Assembly: GCA_963169645.1 (NCBI GenBank)
Contig: CAUJCO010000013.1
Location: 324,142 to 388,141 of the forward strand
Direction of reading: 5' to 3'
Source: Bacteroidota bacterium
GTDB taxonomy: Bacteria > Bacteroidota > Bacteroidia > Chitinophagales > JADIYW01
Length of the DNA stretch: 64,000 bases
Part shown: positions 44,930-53,188 of the stretch, in pieces
How positions within the stretch are numbered: the stretch's first letter is position 1
Layout of the letters: each line of letters begins with the position of its first letter
Program-made: the position numbers and the translations under genes
The notes under the pieces: model-generated
What the model was told of the DNA's origin: nothing
Database searches by the model: none
Seen by the model: only the letters and a program-made list of their open reading frames with translations

Positions 44930-45257
44930 ACGTAATGTTTTATTCAAATTCGACAATATGTCATATACCTTAAACTGTGTAAGGTTTTAAATAAGAAGCA
45001 AGATGTGTGCCGAATCTATTTTAATAGAAAAGAATGGAAAAATTGGCAGACAAAAGTTGCGGAGACAAATTTAAATAAAAAAACTATGTGAAATATATCC
45101 ATACTTAACAGTAGCGTAGTATTACTAAGTTTATTGTATATTAACTCTGTGTCTATATGATTAATATTGCAATATTTCAATGGAATAATACTTTATCTAT
45201 TACAAACCAGAAATAAGAAAACTATTTGGTGGTTGTTTTATATAGTAAATTTGTAAT
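44930..45257. other. Divergent gap between lon and the second Fic gene
   Basis: The gap contains the hairpin ACCTTA-AACTGTG-TAAGGT at 44967-44985, upstream of lon, and the Fic promoter at 45225. I see no CIRCE-like operator and no ORF. The lon promoter could not be recognised with confidence. Confidence 0.4.
45225..45253 (+). promoter_or_regulatory. Complete promoter (-33 TTTG, -7 TAAATTTG) of the second Fic gene
   Basis: TTTG at 45225-45228 and TAAATTTG at 45246-45253 are separated by 17 bases, the canonical Bacteroidota layout. The ATG follows the box after 4 bases, so the mRNA should be leaderless. Confidence 0.75.
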
Positions 45258-46052
45258 ATGGGAAAACATTTAAAATTTATTTCTGTAGAATACCTTGAAA
45301 CCTATGCATCAAAATGCGATATAGATTGGTTAGCGGTATTTCATAAATTAAGAGCAAAATCGAATTTCAGCACCGAAGATTTTGAATACTATTTAATCGC
45401 TTCATCTTTATATTCAACTAAAATAGAGGGCAATACTTTGGATGCCAACAGTTTTTTCAGAAATAGAGACAACAAAAGTTTTCCAAAGAAAAACGAAGTA
45501 CAAGAAATTGAAGACTTGGTATTAGCTTACAAATTTGCTTCTGAAAACAACCTAGATAAAACCAATTTTCTAAAAATACATGGTATTCTATCTAAAACAC
45601 TATTATCGGCAAAATTACGTGGCAAAATTAGAAAAGAACAAGTAGGTGTACGTGATACTCAAACAATGAAACCAATTTATTTAGCAGTTGAACCACAATA
45701 TGTAAATGAAGAACTCAACAAACTATTTTCTGACATTACAGAATTAAAGAAACGCAACTTATCTTACAAAGAGGTTTTCTATTATGCATCTATGATTCAT
45801 TTATGGATAGCCAAAATACATCCATTTATGGACGGCAACGGACGATCGGCACGTTTATTGGAAAAATGGTTTTTAGCCTCAAAACTCGGAATATCTGCAT
45901 GGTCTATCAATTCAGAAAAATATTACTGGGATAACAGGCCTTTGTATTATCAAAACATTGCATTAGGGTACAATTATTACACGCTATATTGGAATAGATG
46001 TTTACCATTCTTATTGATGTTACCGGAAGCACTCAAAGTATCTATTGAGTAA
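45258..46052 (+). CDS. Fic-family AMP transferase
   Basis: The 264-aa product has the class II inhibitory motif STKIEGN (53-59) and the catalytic loop HPFMDGNGRSARL near 188, both complete. It is shorter than the first Fic protein and has no C-terminal helix-turn-helix. The C-terminus is aromatic (YYWDNRPLYYQNIALGYNYYTLYWNRCLPFLLMLPEA). It would modify a protein hydroxyl with AMP. It is a single gene with its own promoter; no antitoxin gene is beside it. Target unknown. Confidence 0.88.
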   Translation: MGKHLKFISVEYLETYASKCDIDWLAVFHKLRAKSNFSTEDFEYYLIASSLYSTKIEGNTLDANSFFRNRDNKSFPKKNEVQEIEDLVLAYKFASENNLDKTNFLKIHGILSKTLLSAKLRGKIRKEQVGVRDTQTMKPIYLAVEPQYVNEELNKLFSDITELKKRNLSYKEVFYYASMIHLWIAKIHPFMDGNGRSARLLEKWFLASKLGISAWSINSEKYYWDNRPLYYQNIALGYNYYTLYWNRCLPFLLMLPEALKVSIE

Positions 46053-46502
46053 ACAAATAATACAAAAGAAATGAAGGATCAGCTCTCTTATGAATGGTAT
46101 TTCTTTTGTTATGATTGGTTTTTTAATATAAAAATGCTCAAATTTATTTATACCAGCTAATAAAAAAATGAGCAAGACTCGTTAAAGATCTACAATAAAG
46201 AAATCAAAGTAGATGTCAAAAAGGCAAAATGATGGAAGATTTCATGAAAAAAAATAGAAGGCATAATATACACGCTCTTTATAAGGTAATTATTGAACTT
46301 GGCGTACTATAGAAGTGTAGCTATATACTTATTATCCAAAGCAACTTTCAACTATTCCAATACAAATTCAAAACCTACTCTTCAAATTAACATTATAATT
46401 AAGAACAGACACTGGAGGTGGCGAGTAACAACACTACAGAAAGTGATATCGGATTTCTTAAAAAGTCTAATTTTTCTTCTTAAATTCAGCGGATTTTTTT
46501 TG
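46053..46502. other. 450-bp gap after the second Fic gene
   Basis: An inverted repeat ACAAAAGAAAT / ATTTCTTTTGT (46062-46072, 46099-46109) with a 26-base centre follows the Fic stop and could end transcription. Beyond it are short interrupted reading stretches (such as KIYNKEIKVDVKKAK followed by a stop) that may be decayed gene remnants. The ORF listed from 46293 runs through the tRNA gene and is not real. Confidence 0.4.
46062..46109 (+). terminator. Inverted repeat after the second Fic gene
   Basis: Perfect 11-bp arms ACAAAAGAAAT and ATTTCTTTTGT enclose 26 bases, starting 10 bases after the stop codon. The large loop and weak T-run make it only a possible terminator. Confidence 0.4.
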
Positions 46503-46589
46503 CGGAGACGGCGAGATTCGAACTCGCGATACAGTTTCCCATATACACACTTTCCAGGCGTGCTCCTTCAACCACTCGGACACGTCTCC
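46503..46589 (-). tRNA. tRNA-Ser(GGA)
   Basis: The 87-nt gene starts GGAGACGTGTCCGAGTGG on the minus strand. The acceptor stem pairs GGAGACG with CGTCTCC. The anticodon arm is CACGC-CTGGAAA-GTGTG with anticodon GGA. A long variable arm (class II) and the T-arm GCGAG-TTCGAAT-CTCGC follow. The discriminator is G and the CCA end is not fully encoded. It lies 87 bases after the acyl-CoA dehydrogenase stop on the same strand. Confidence 0.95.
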
Positions 46590-46676
46590 ATTATATATTT
46601 AAGTAGTAGGTTTAGAGTAGTAAGTAGCAAGATTTTATTCTTAATACTAAAAACTTACTCCTTGATACTAACAATA

Positions 46677-47825
46677 CTACACTTTTCCCGTTAATACACC
46701 TCTCGAGATAACGATACGTTGGACTTCTGAGGTGCCTTCGTATATCTGTGTAATTTTTGCATCTCGCATTAAACGCTCTACATGGTACTCTTTTACATAT
46801 CCGTAACCACCATGCACTTGCACTGCTTCTGTTGTTACTCGCATTGCCACTTCGGAAGCAAATAATTTAGCAGTAGCCGATGCAATTGCATAATCTTGAT
46901 GTGTATCTTTTAACCAAGCTGATTTGTATACCAACAATCTTGCTGCCTCAATTTGCGTTGCCATGTCTGCCAACTTAAATTGTATAATTTGATGATTGGC
47001 AATTTCTGTTCCAAAAGCTTTACGCACTTTTGCATACTCAACCGCTAATTCATACGCACCGGCAGCAATACCTAATGCTTGAGCGGCAATACCAATTCTT
47101 CCACCTTCTAAAGTTTTCATGGCAAACTTAAAACCAAATCCATCTTCTCCAATTCTATTTTCTTTCGGCACTTTCACATCTGTAAACAACAATGAATGTG
47201 TGTCTGAAGCACGAATACCTAACTTATCTTCTTTTGCACCAATTTCAAAACCCGGCATTCCTTTTTCTACTATCAACACATTAATACCACGGTGTCCTTT
47301 TTCAGGATGAGTTTGTGCAATTACTAAATATGTATCGGCTTTTCCACCATTGGTAATCCAATTTTTAGTACCATTTAATAAATAGTAATCTCCTTTATCT
47401 TCAGCTATTGTTTTTTGTGAAGTGGCATCACTTCCGGCTTCCGGCTCACTTAAGGCAAATGCACCTAATTTTTCACCTTTAGCCAAAGGAACTAAATATT
47501 TTTGTTTTTGTTCTTCTGTTCCATATGCTTCTAAACCCCAACAAACTAAGGAGTTATTAACGGACATCGCAACAGAACATGAAGCATCTAATTTAGAAAT
47601 TTCTTCCATGGCAATGCAATACGAAATGGCATCCATGCCTCCACCACCATATTTGGTATCCACCATCATACCCATAAATCCAAGTTCACCCATTTGTTTC
47701 AAAAACTCTGTCGGATGAATCATATCTCTATCTCTATCAATAACACCCGGCTTTAATACATTTTGAGTGAAATTTCTGGCCATTTCACGTATTTGCAGAT
47801 GCTCTTCCGTTAATTGAAAATTCAT
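46677..47825 (-). CDS. Acyl-CoA dehydrogenase (short-chain type)
   Basis: The 382-aa flavoenzyme has the N-terminal helical domain (LTEEHLQIREMARNFTQNVLKPG), FAD-contact motifs FALSEPEAGSDATSQKT and NGTKNWITNGG, and the catalytic base Glu in the C-terminal QIYEGTSEVQRIVISR. GGYGYVKEYHVERLMRDAKI is the usual family segment before it. The length and the Glu position fit butyryl/short-chain dehydrogenases. It carries out the first oxidation of fatty-acid beta-oxidation. No electron-transfer flavoprotein gene is in the window. Confidence 0.93.
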   Translation of the reverse strand: MNFQLTEEHLQIREMARNFTQNVLKPGVIDRDRDMIHPTEFLKQMGELGFMGMMVDTKYGGGGMDAISYCIAMEEISKLDASCSVAMSVNNSLVCWGLEAYGTEEQKQKYLVPLAKGEKLGAFALSEPEAGSDATSQKTIAEDKGDYYLLNGTKNWITNGGKADTYLVIAQTHPEKGHRGINVLIVEKGMPGFEIGAKEDKLGIRASDTHSLLFTDVKVPKENRIGEDGFGFKFAMKTLEGGRIGIAAQALGIAAGAYELAVEYAKVRKAFGTEIANHQIIQFKLADMATQIEAARLLVYKSAWLKDTHQDYAIASATAKLFASEVAMRVTTEAVQVHGGYGYVKEYHVERLMRDAKITQIYEGTSEVQRIVISRGVLTGKV

Positions 47826-47883
47826 TACTTAAAATTTGAGATTGCGAAAATACAATTTATTTACTAATTATGGAATTGACACT

Positions 47884-48342
47884 TTACAAATTGTGTTTTC
47901 TTTCTATTAATTTGGTAGTAGAATATCCAGCTAACAACGGTATTAACACTACTTGTTGCACAAATTCGCGACCTACAACTTCTTTCATTTTATAATCACC
48001 GCCTTTTACCAAAATATTGGGTTGTATCGTTTTAATAAGCAAAAAGGGTGTGTCTTCCGAAAATGAAATAATATAATCAACTTCTGATATTTCTGCCAGT
48101 TTTTGCATTCTGATTTCAAGTGATTCTATCGGACGTGTATTGCCTTTTAATCTTTGCACAGAAGCATCTTCATTAACGGCAACCAATAATATAGTGCCTA
48201 ATTTTTTAGCTTCTTTTAATAAATGAAGATGTCCTTCGTGTAATAAATCGAAGCAGCCATTTGTGAATACAATAGTATTGTTCTTTCTTTCTATTTTAGA
48301 TAGAAAATCAGCTATGTTTTGTACTATTTTAGGATGGTTCAT
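47884..48342 (-). CDS. rfaE2: D-glycero-beta-D-manno-heptose 1-phosphate adenylyltransferase
   Basis: The 152-aa nucleotidyltransferase has the HxGH-type motif FTNGCFDLLHEGHLHLL (His35, His38) and the C-terminal family segment VKGGDYKMKEVVGREFVQQ...LLAGYSTTKLIER. This is the C-terminal half of HldE as a separate protein; the kinase half is not in the window. It makes ADP-heptose for lipopolysaccharide. It overlaps the upstream membrane-protein gene by 14 bases, so they are co-transcribed. Confidence 0.92.
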   Translation of the reverse strand: MNHPKIVQNIADFLSKIERKNNTIVFTNGCFDLLHEGHLHLLKEAKKLGTILLVAVNEDASVQRLKGNTRPIESLEIRMQKLAEISEVDYIISFSEDTPFLLIKTIQPNILVKGGDYKMKEVVGREFVQQVVLIPLLAGYSTTKLIERKHNL

Positions 48343-49357
48343 GCATTAAAGAGGCGTCTTCTTTTTTATTAATTAAATTTAATAAAACCAACGACAACAT
48401 GCCGCCTAAAAGCACACCCAATGTTTGCACTACCCACGACAACATGCCAATTGCGATTGCAATACTTGGTTGAATTTGAAAACCAACAAGAATTGTTTGT
48501 ATGACTATAGGATAAATGCCGATTCCACCCGGTGTAAGCACTACAGCTAATGAACCAAAGAATAAACAAACTAACGCAGAAACCAATGGTAAATTACTTG
48601 TTTCCGGTAACGATTTATAGTTGACATAAAACATCGCTAAATACATCAACCACATCGCTATCGTTAATAAAATAAACTGTGGTTTTTCCTTTACATTTCT
48701 TACAGAAAAAATGGAAGCAAACAAGCTTTTTATTTTTGAAAAAACTAAATCTATTAATTTATCTACGCCATTTTTTCGGATGTAATAAATAGCAAATCCG
48801 CCCAAACCCACAATCAGTGCTACAGGAACAGCAAATTTTAAAAGTATAGTGAGTGTTCCACTTTGAATGCCGGCTGTTAATTTTTCAAACTCGGCATAAA
48901 TTGTATTAAAATTATCTTTTCCCAAAAAAAGTAAAATAGATAAAAACACGATACCTAAACAAATAACATCTATCAATCGCTCCGTAACCATAGTGCCTAG
49001 TGATTTTTCAACCGGCACTTTTTCATACTCTGCCAACATAGTACAACGAGTAACTTCGCCTAATCGCGGCACAAAAAGATTGAAGAAATACATTATCATC
49101 ACAGCAAAAAAAGTATTCCAATATTCCGGATTATAGCCTATTGGTCGCAACATTAATCGCCAACGTTGTGTGCGAACAAAGTTGGCGGCTAAACCTAATA
49201 TTGGTGCTAAGGAAATCCAGAAATAATTAGCTCTTTTGAAAGCACTAATGGTTTCCGTTTTATCGGATTCGGACATATTGTTCCAGAACCAAATAATCAA
49301 TCCGATGCCAAGTCCTAAAGAAAGTAGAATTTTAATAAGTGTTTTTGCGTTCTTCAT
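48329..49357 (-). CDS. Flippase-like membrane protein (LPG synthase TM/UPF0104 family)
   Basis: The 342-aa product has about eight membrane helices and the family landmarks NFVRTQRWRLMLRPIGY, FFNLFVPRLGEVTRCTMLAEYEKVPVEKSLGTMVTERLIDV and VLTPGGIGIYPIVIQTILVG. The soluble aminoacyl-transfer domain of true MprF proteins is absent, so lysylation of lipids is not expected. A lipid or glycan flippase role is a guess. A -7-like box (TATCTTCG) stands 5 bases before the ATG. rfaE2 overlaps its end by 14 bases. Confidence 0.85.
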   Translation of the reverse strand: MKNAKTLIKILLSLGLGIGLIIWFWNNMSESDKTETISAFKRANYFWISLAPILGLAANFVRTQRWRLMLRPIGYNPEYWNTFFAVMIMYFFNLFVPRLGEVTRCTMLAEYEKVPVEKSLGTMVTERLIDVICLGIVFLSILLFLGKDNFNTIYAEFEKLTAGIQSGTLTILLKFAVPVALIVGLGGFAIYYIRKNGVDKLIDLVFSKIKSLFASIFSVRNVKEKPQFILLTIAMWLMYLAMFYVNYKSLPETSNLPLVSALVCLFFGSLAVVLTPGGIGIYPIVIQTILVGFQIQPSIAIAIGMLSWVVQTLGVLLGGMLSLVLLNLINKKEDASLMHEPS

Positions 49358-49362
49358 TGAAA

Positions 49363-49370
49363 CGAAGATA
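49363..49370 (-). promoter_or_regulatory. -7-like box (TATCTTCG) of the flippase-like gene
   Basis: On the minus strand TATCTTCG differs from TAnnTTTG by one base and lies 5 bases before the ATG. Its start would be leaderless. Confidence 0.35.
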
Positions 49371-49373
49371 ACA

Positions 49374-49727
49374 CTATTGTTTTATTTGTTGGTTGCTTTC
49401 GTTTACGTAAACAGCTACCGGCGTGAAGTTTCTTGCTTCTTCTACTGTCATCATGCCGTAAGCAATAACGATAATTTTATCGCCCAACTGTACTTTGCGT
49501 GCAGCCGGTCCATTTAGGCAAATTTGACCGGAACCTCGTTCGCCTTTTATTACATACGTTTCAAATCGTTCACCATTATTGATGTTGACAATTTGAACTT
49601 TTTCGTTTGGAAGAATACCGGAAGCATCTAACAAATCTTCATCTATGGTAATGCTTCCCATATAATTCAAATTTGCTTCTGTTACGACAACGCGGTGTAA
49701 TTTAGCTCTAAAAACGTGTACAAACAT
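49374..49727 (-). CDS. panD: Aspartate 1-decarboxylase
   Basis: The 117-aa proenzyme has the self-cleavage site NYMGSITID with Gly24-Ser25; the Ser becomes the pyruvoyl cofactor. Other signatures are [18 protein letters not shown] at the N-terminus and [28 protein letters not shown]. It makes beta-alanine for pantothenate. panC lies 125 bases upstream on the same strand; a -7 box in between shows it can be transcribed alone. Confidence 0.96.
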   Translation of the reverse strand: MFVHVFRAKLHRVVVTEANLNYMGSITIDEDLLDASGILPNEKVQIVNINNGERFETYVIKGERGSGQICLNGPAARKVQLGDKIIVIAYGMMTVEEARNFTPVAVYVNESNQQIKQ

Positions 49728-49746
49728 ATTTTTATAAATTCAGGTA

Positions 49747-49754
49747 CAAAGTTA
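49747..49754 (-). promoter_or_regulatory. -7 box (TAACTTTG) of panD
   Basis: On the minus strand TAACTTTG lies 19 bases before the panD ATG and matches TAnnTTTG. Confidence 0.6.
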
Positions 49755-49852
49755 GAGATAAATATGATATATCAAATTACGGAAGGATTAAGTATTCTTG
49801 GTAGGAATTTGATGTAAATTAAGCAATATATACAATTCGTTCGGCAACTTTC

Positions 49853-50704
49853 TTATTGCAAAATAACATTATCTATCAATCGAATTTCACCTACTTTGGC
49901 AGCTACTAATGCCACCATAGGAATGTTGGCTTTATATTTTGTTATTGGTTTTAATGTACTTCCATTTACAATAGTAAGATACTCGGTTAGTATTAAAGGG
50001 TTACTTGCCAATACTTGTAATTGGTCATCAAGCAATACGTTTAAAGGTTGCGTTTTATATGCTGCTTGGATAGCAAACAAACTTTTTGACAATTGCAATG
50101 CGGCAGAACGCTCCTCGGCACTTAAGCGCATATTACGGCTACTCATAGCCAACCCATCCGGTTCTCGTAAAGTAGTACAAATCTCCATTTGTACCGGCAA
50201 TTGGTAGTGTGTTATTAATTGTGTCAATACCATACATTGCTGATAATCTTTTTGCCCCAGAAACAAAAAATCCGGTTGAACAATATCCAACAAACGCTTT
50301 ACCACTTGCAGTACGCCTTCAAAGTGGCCTTTGCGGTGTGCGGCTTCCAACGTTTTCCCAATAAAACCCAATGGAACACTCGTTTTTTCTAATGTGCCAT
50401 TCGGGTAAATTTCCGCTACTGTTGGAACAAAAACAATATCACAGCCGGCGTGTAACAACATCTCTAAGTCTTTATCTAATTGTATGGGATACCTTTCAAA
50501 GTCTTTTTTATCGTTGAATTGGGTAGGATTTACAAAAATACTGGCAACTGTAATGGATGCTTTCTTTTTAGCTGCTTCTATCAAGGATAAATGCCCTTTG
50601 TGTAAGGCACCCATTGTAGGAACAAACCCAACGGTAGCATCATGCAAGTTATTGATTTCCAATAGATATTTTTGAATATCATGTACAGTGCTAAATACTT
50701 TCAT
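49853..50704 (-). CDS. panC: Pantothenate synthetase
   Basis: The product is 283 aa from ATG 50704 (MKVFSTVHDIQKYLLEINN). The supplied ORF adds 11 codons (MMQSKSRKNVR) that are not usual at this start, but they cannot be ruled out. Motifs are GFVPTMGALHKGHLSLIE (HxGH-type), SIFVNPTQFNDKKDFERYP, FLGQKDYQQCMVL and MSSRNMRLSAEER. It joins pantoate to beta-alanine with ATP, directly using the panD product. It is divergent from the GT5-like gene. Confidence 0.95.
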   Translation of the reverse strand: MKVFSTVHDIQKYLLEINNLHDATVGFVPTMGALHKGHLSLIEAAKKKASITVASIFVNPTQFNDKKDFERYPIQLDKDLEMLLHAGCDIVFVPTVAEIYPNGTLEKTSVPLGFIGKTLEAAHRKGHFEGVLQVVKRLLDIVQPDFLFLGQKDYQQCMVLTQLITHYQLPVQMEICTTLREPDGLAMSSRNMRLSAEERSAALQLSKSLFAIQAAYKTQPLNVLLDDQLQVLASNPLILTEYLTIVNGSTLKPITKYKANIPMVALVAAKVGEIRLIDNVILQ

Positions 50705-50847
50705 ACGAACATTTTTTCGAGATTTAGATTGCATCACTTCAATAATACATTGAAAATGAAACAGTTTATCTGAAATACAAATTGCAAAGAATACTTAAAT
50801 TATGCGATTATACATTTACAAAAATCAATAATACCACTAAAAATTCG

Positions 50848-50855
50848 TACCTTTG
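50848..50855 (+). promoter_or_regulatory. -7 box (TACCTTTG) of the GT5-like gene
   Basis: TACCTTTG matches TAnnTTTG and lies 48 bases before the ATG at 50904. Confidence 0.6.
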
Positions 50856-50903
50856 CAACTTATTTTAGTACAATATTAAGAATTTATAATAGATAAGCAG
50901 CGT

Positions 50904-51710
50904 ATGGAGAAAAAAAGATTGCTTTATGTTACCCAAGAAATGGATCCATATTTGGTATTGACAGAAGCCGGAAATATAGTTAAAAAATTAGCACCTTACA
51001 TAAACGACAACGGATTAGAAGTACGCGTATTAATGCCAAGATTTGGTATTATAAACGAACGCAGAAACCGATTACACGAAGTAGTACGCTTATCCGGTAT
51101 TAATATCATTATTGACAACGATGATTATCCATTAATTATTAAAGTAGCCTCTTTGCCGGGTGCCAGAATTCAGGTCTATTTTTTAGATAATGAAGAGTTT
51201 TTTAAACGCAAAACCGTTTTCAACGATGACGATGAAAAATTCTTTGACGACAATGCGGAGCGAATGGTGTTCTTCTGTAAAGCAACTTTAGAAACAGTGA
51301 AGAAATTTGGTTGGCATCCCAACATCATCCATTGCCATGGCTGGATGACAAGTTTAATTCCGGTTTATCTAAAAACGCAATATGCTAAAGATCCGGTATT
51401 TGCACATACTAAAACGGTATATAGTCTTTACGAAAAAACATTTAAAGAAAAACTACATAAGAATTTCTTGAAATTAGCGTTAATTGGTGATGAGATTAAA
51501 GATAAAGATGTAGCTGTTTTTAAAGACTTGAACAATGAGGCTTTAACTGCCGGTGGTGCACTGTACGCAGATGCCATTATTCAAGGTTCTGAAAACATAA
51601 AAGAGTTAGATGCACTAAAAAAACAAATTGGCAAAAAACCGTTTCTTCCTTATCAAGATTTAGATACGATACTACCTAAATACACTGAATTCTATCAATC
51701 ATTATTATAA
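50904..51710 (+). CDS. Glycogen/starch-synthase-like protein, N-terminal domain only
   Basis: The 268-aa product aligns by motif with the N-terminal half of GT5 glycogen synthases: RLLYVTQEMDPYLVLTEAGNIVKKLAPYINDNGLEVRVLMPRFG, the segment HPNIIHCHGWMTSLIPVYL and VYSLYEKTF. The whole C-terminal nucleotide-sugar domain (with the second GT-B half) is absent. The reading frame stops cleanly at FYQSLL, so this is a stable short protein, not a decayed gene. It is unlikely to make glycogen alone. It is followed by DUF4270 after 19 bases, an order known from other Bacteroidota. Confidence 0.8.
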   Translation: MEKKRLLYVTQEMDPYLVLTEAGNIVKKLAPYINDNGLEVRVLMPRFGIINERRNRLHEVVRLSGINIIIDNDDYPLIIKVASLPGARIQVYFLDNEEFFKRKTVFNDDDEKFFDDNAERMVFFCKATLETVKKFGWHPNIIHCHGWMTSLIPVYLKTQYAKDPVFAHTKTVYSLYEKTFKEKLHKNFLKLALIGDEIKDKDVAVFKDLNNEALTAGGALYADAIIQGSENIKELDALKKQIGKKPFLPYQDLDTILPKYTEFYQSLL

Positions 51711-51729
51711 AATTGCTCCGTACATTCCA

Positions 51730-53121
51730 ATGAAAAAAAGTTATCTATTCACACTCATCACCTTATTGGCATTCATTTCTTCCTGTAAAAAAGATACCAG
51801 TATCGGTGCTGATATATTACCGACGGATGATTTGTTGAATTTAAAGTTTTCTGATACTTTTACTTTAAATGTAAAGACATTGGAAGATACGTTTTTACGC
51901 ACCGATAAATTGGCTAAAAATTATTTAGGCGTTATTAATGATCCCGTATTTGGTTTACAAAAATCAAGTATAGTTTTTGAATTAGATAGGCCCAGCACCG
52001 TATTAGATGATACGTTAGGTCCTTTTACGTTAGATTCTGTTGTATTGTTATTAAAATACAATTCTATCTACGGCGACTCAACGGTAGCACAAAGTTTTGA
52101 GGTAAGCACTATCAACAATAAAATAGATGAAAATATTGCATATTACTCCAACAATAGTGCATTCCCGGCCGGTAGCTCAATTGGAACATTGAGCAGCTAC
52201 ACATTTCAGCCTTCAAATAAAGTAATTATGAGCAGAACCGACACGGTTGGAACAGCAAGTATTATGAGAATTCCTTTGAACGCATCTATTGGAACAACTA
52301 TCTTAAATTTAGGACAAAATACATTAAGAGATTCCACACTTTTTAAAAATGCATTTCCGGGATTACGCATTGAAAACGCATCCAATGCAGGAAAATGTAT
52401 GGCTGAGATGGACTTAGGTTCCGGAAATAGTTCCATGGTTATCTACTACAAAGATAAACACAACAATCAAAAAGAAATGCGATTATTCACTTCTATTTAT
52501 AGAGTAAAAAATGGAAGTTTAGTAGCTACTCCAAATGGCATTAACTTATTTAGCAACACGTTAAGTGCTGCAGTACAAAATGTAATCAATTCAGGTCAAG
52601 TTTCAGATTCTATAAATTATATTTTAGGACAAGGTGGTACTACTGTAAAAATTTCATTGCCTACTGTTTTAAATCAAGGAAATATTGCTGTAAACAAAGC
52701 AGAATTAGTAGTTACCCAAATAACACCTAACTCAATTAAAGAATTTGAAACACCCAACTTCATTTTATTATTAAAAAGAAATGCATCCGGTTATTTAGAT
52801 ATTTTAAATTCATCTGATGGAATTGGGTTAATAGATTCAACCGGAATAGATAATTTTGGAAACACCATATCTAGATATAAAATCAATATTTCAAAATATA
52901 TCCAAAATGTATCCAGAGGAATGGAAGCCAATACCGACTTATACATAGCAACTTATCGCTCCGGAGGAATTGATGGCACTGTAAACAGTTTAAATGCTAC
53001 TATTAATAGTAACACTATCAACTTTGGATACACACCATATCGTGTTACAATTGCCGGACCTAATTATGCTGACAGCCGATATAAAATGAAATTAAATTTG
53101 ACATATACAGTCATTGAATAA
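51730..53121 (+). CDS. DUF4270-family lipoprotein
   Basis: The 463-aa product has a lipoprotein signal (LFTLITLLAFISSC, Cys19) followed by KKDTSIGADILPTDDLLNLKFSDTFTLNVKT, the DUF4270 start pattern. The rest is a beta-rich domain with ISKYIQNVSRGMEANTDLYIATYRSGG and a C-terminal strand block (PYRVTIAGPNYADSRYKMKLNLTYTVIE). The family is specific to Bacteroidota and its function is unknown. It lies 19 bases after the GT5-like gene and 67 bases before glmS, all on one strand. Confidence 0.9.
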   Translation: MKKSYLFTLITLLAFISSCKKDTSIGADILPTDDLLNLKFSDTFTLNVKTLEDTFLRTDKLAKNYLGVINDPVFGLQKSSIVFELDRPSTVLDDTLGPFTLDSVVLLLKYNSIYGDSTVAQSFEVSTINNKIDENIAYYSNNSAFPAGSSIGTLSSYTFQPSNKVIMSRTDTVGTASIMRIPLNASIGTTILNLGQNTLRDSTLFKNAFPGLRIENASNAGKCMAEMDLGSGNSSMVIYYKDKHNNQKEMRLFTSIYRVKNGSLVATPNGINLFSNTLSAAVQNVINSGQVSDSINYILGQGGTTVKISLPTVLNQGNIAVNKAELVVTQITPNSIKEFETPNFILLLKRNASGYLDILNSSDGIGLIDSTGIDNFGNTISRYKINISKYIQNVSRGMEANTDLYIATYRSGGIDGTVNSLNATINSNTINFGYTPYRVTIAGPNYADSRYKMKLNLTYTVIE

Positions 53122-53188
53122 ACCTTTTTCTTAGATTTTTCTTTATATTGGTGTATCGATATTAAAAACATACACAAACTAAATTTAT

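Noticed and set aside
46293-46694. 133-aa ORF
   Set aside because: It runs across the tRNA-Ser gene on the opposite strand and has no coding signature.
50705-50737. Longer panC start
   Set aside because: The 11 extra residues (MMQSKSRKNVR) are not typical of PanC; the inner ATG is preferred but not proved.
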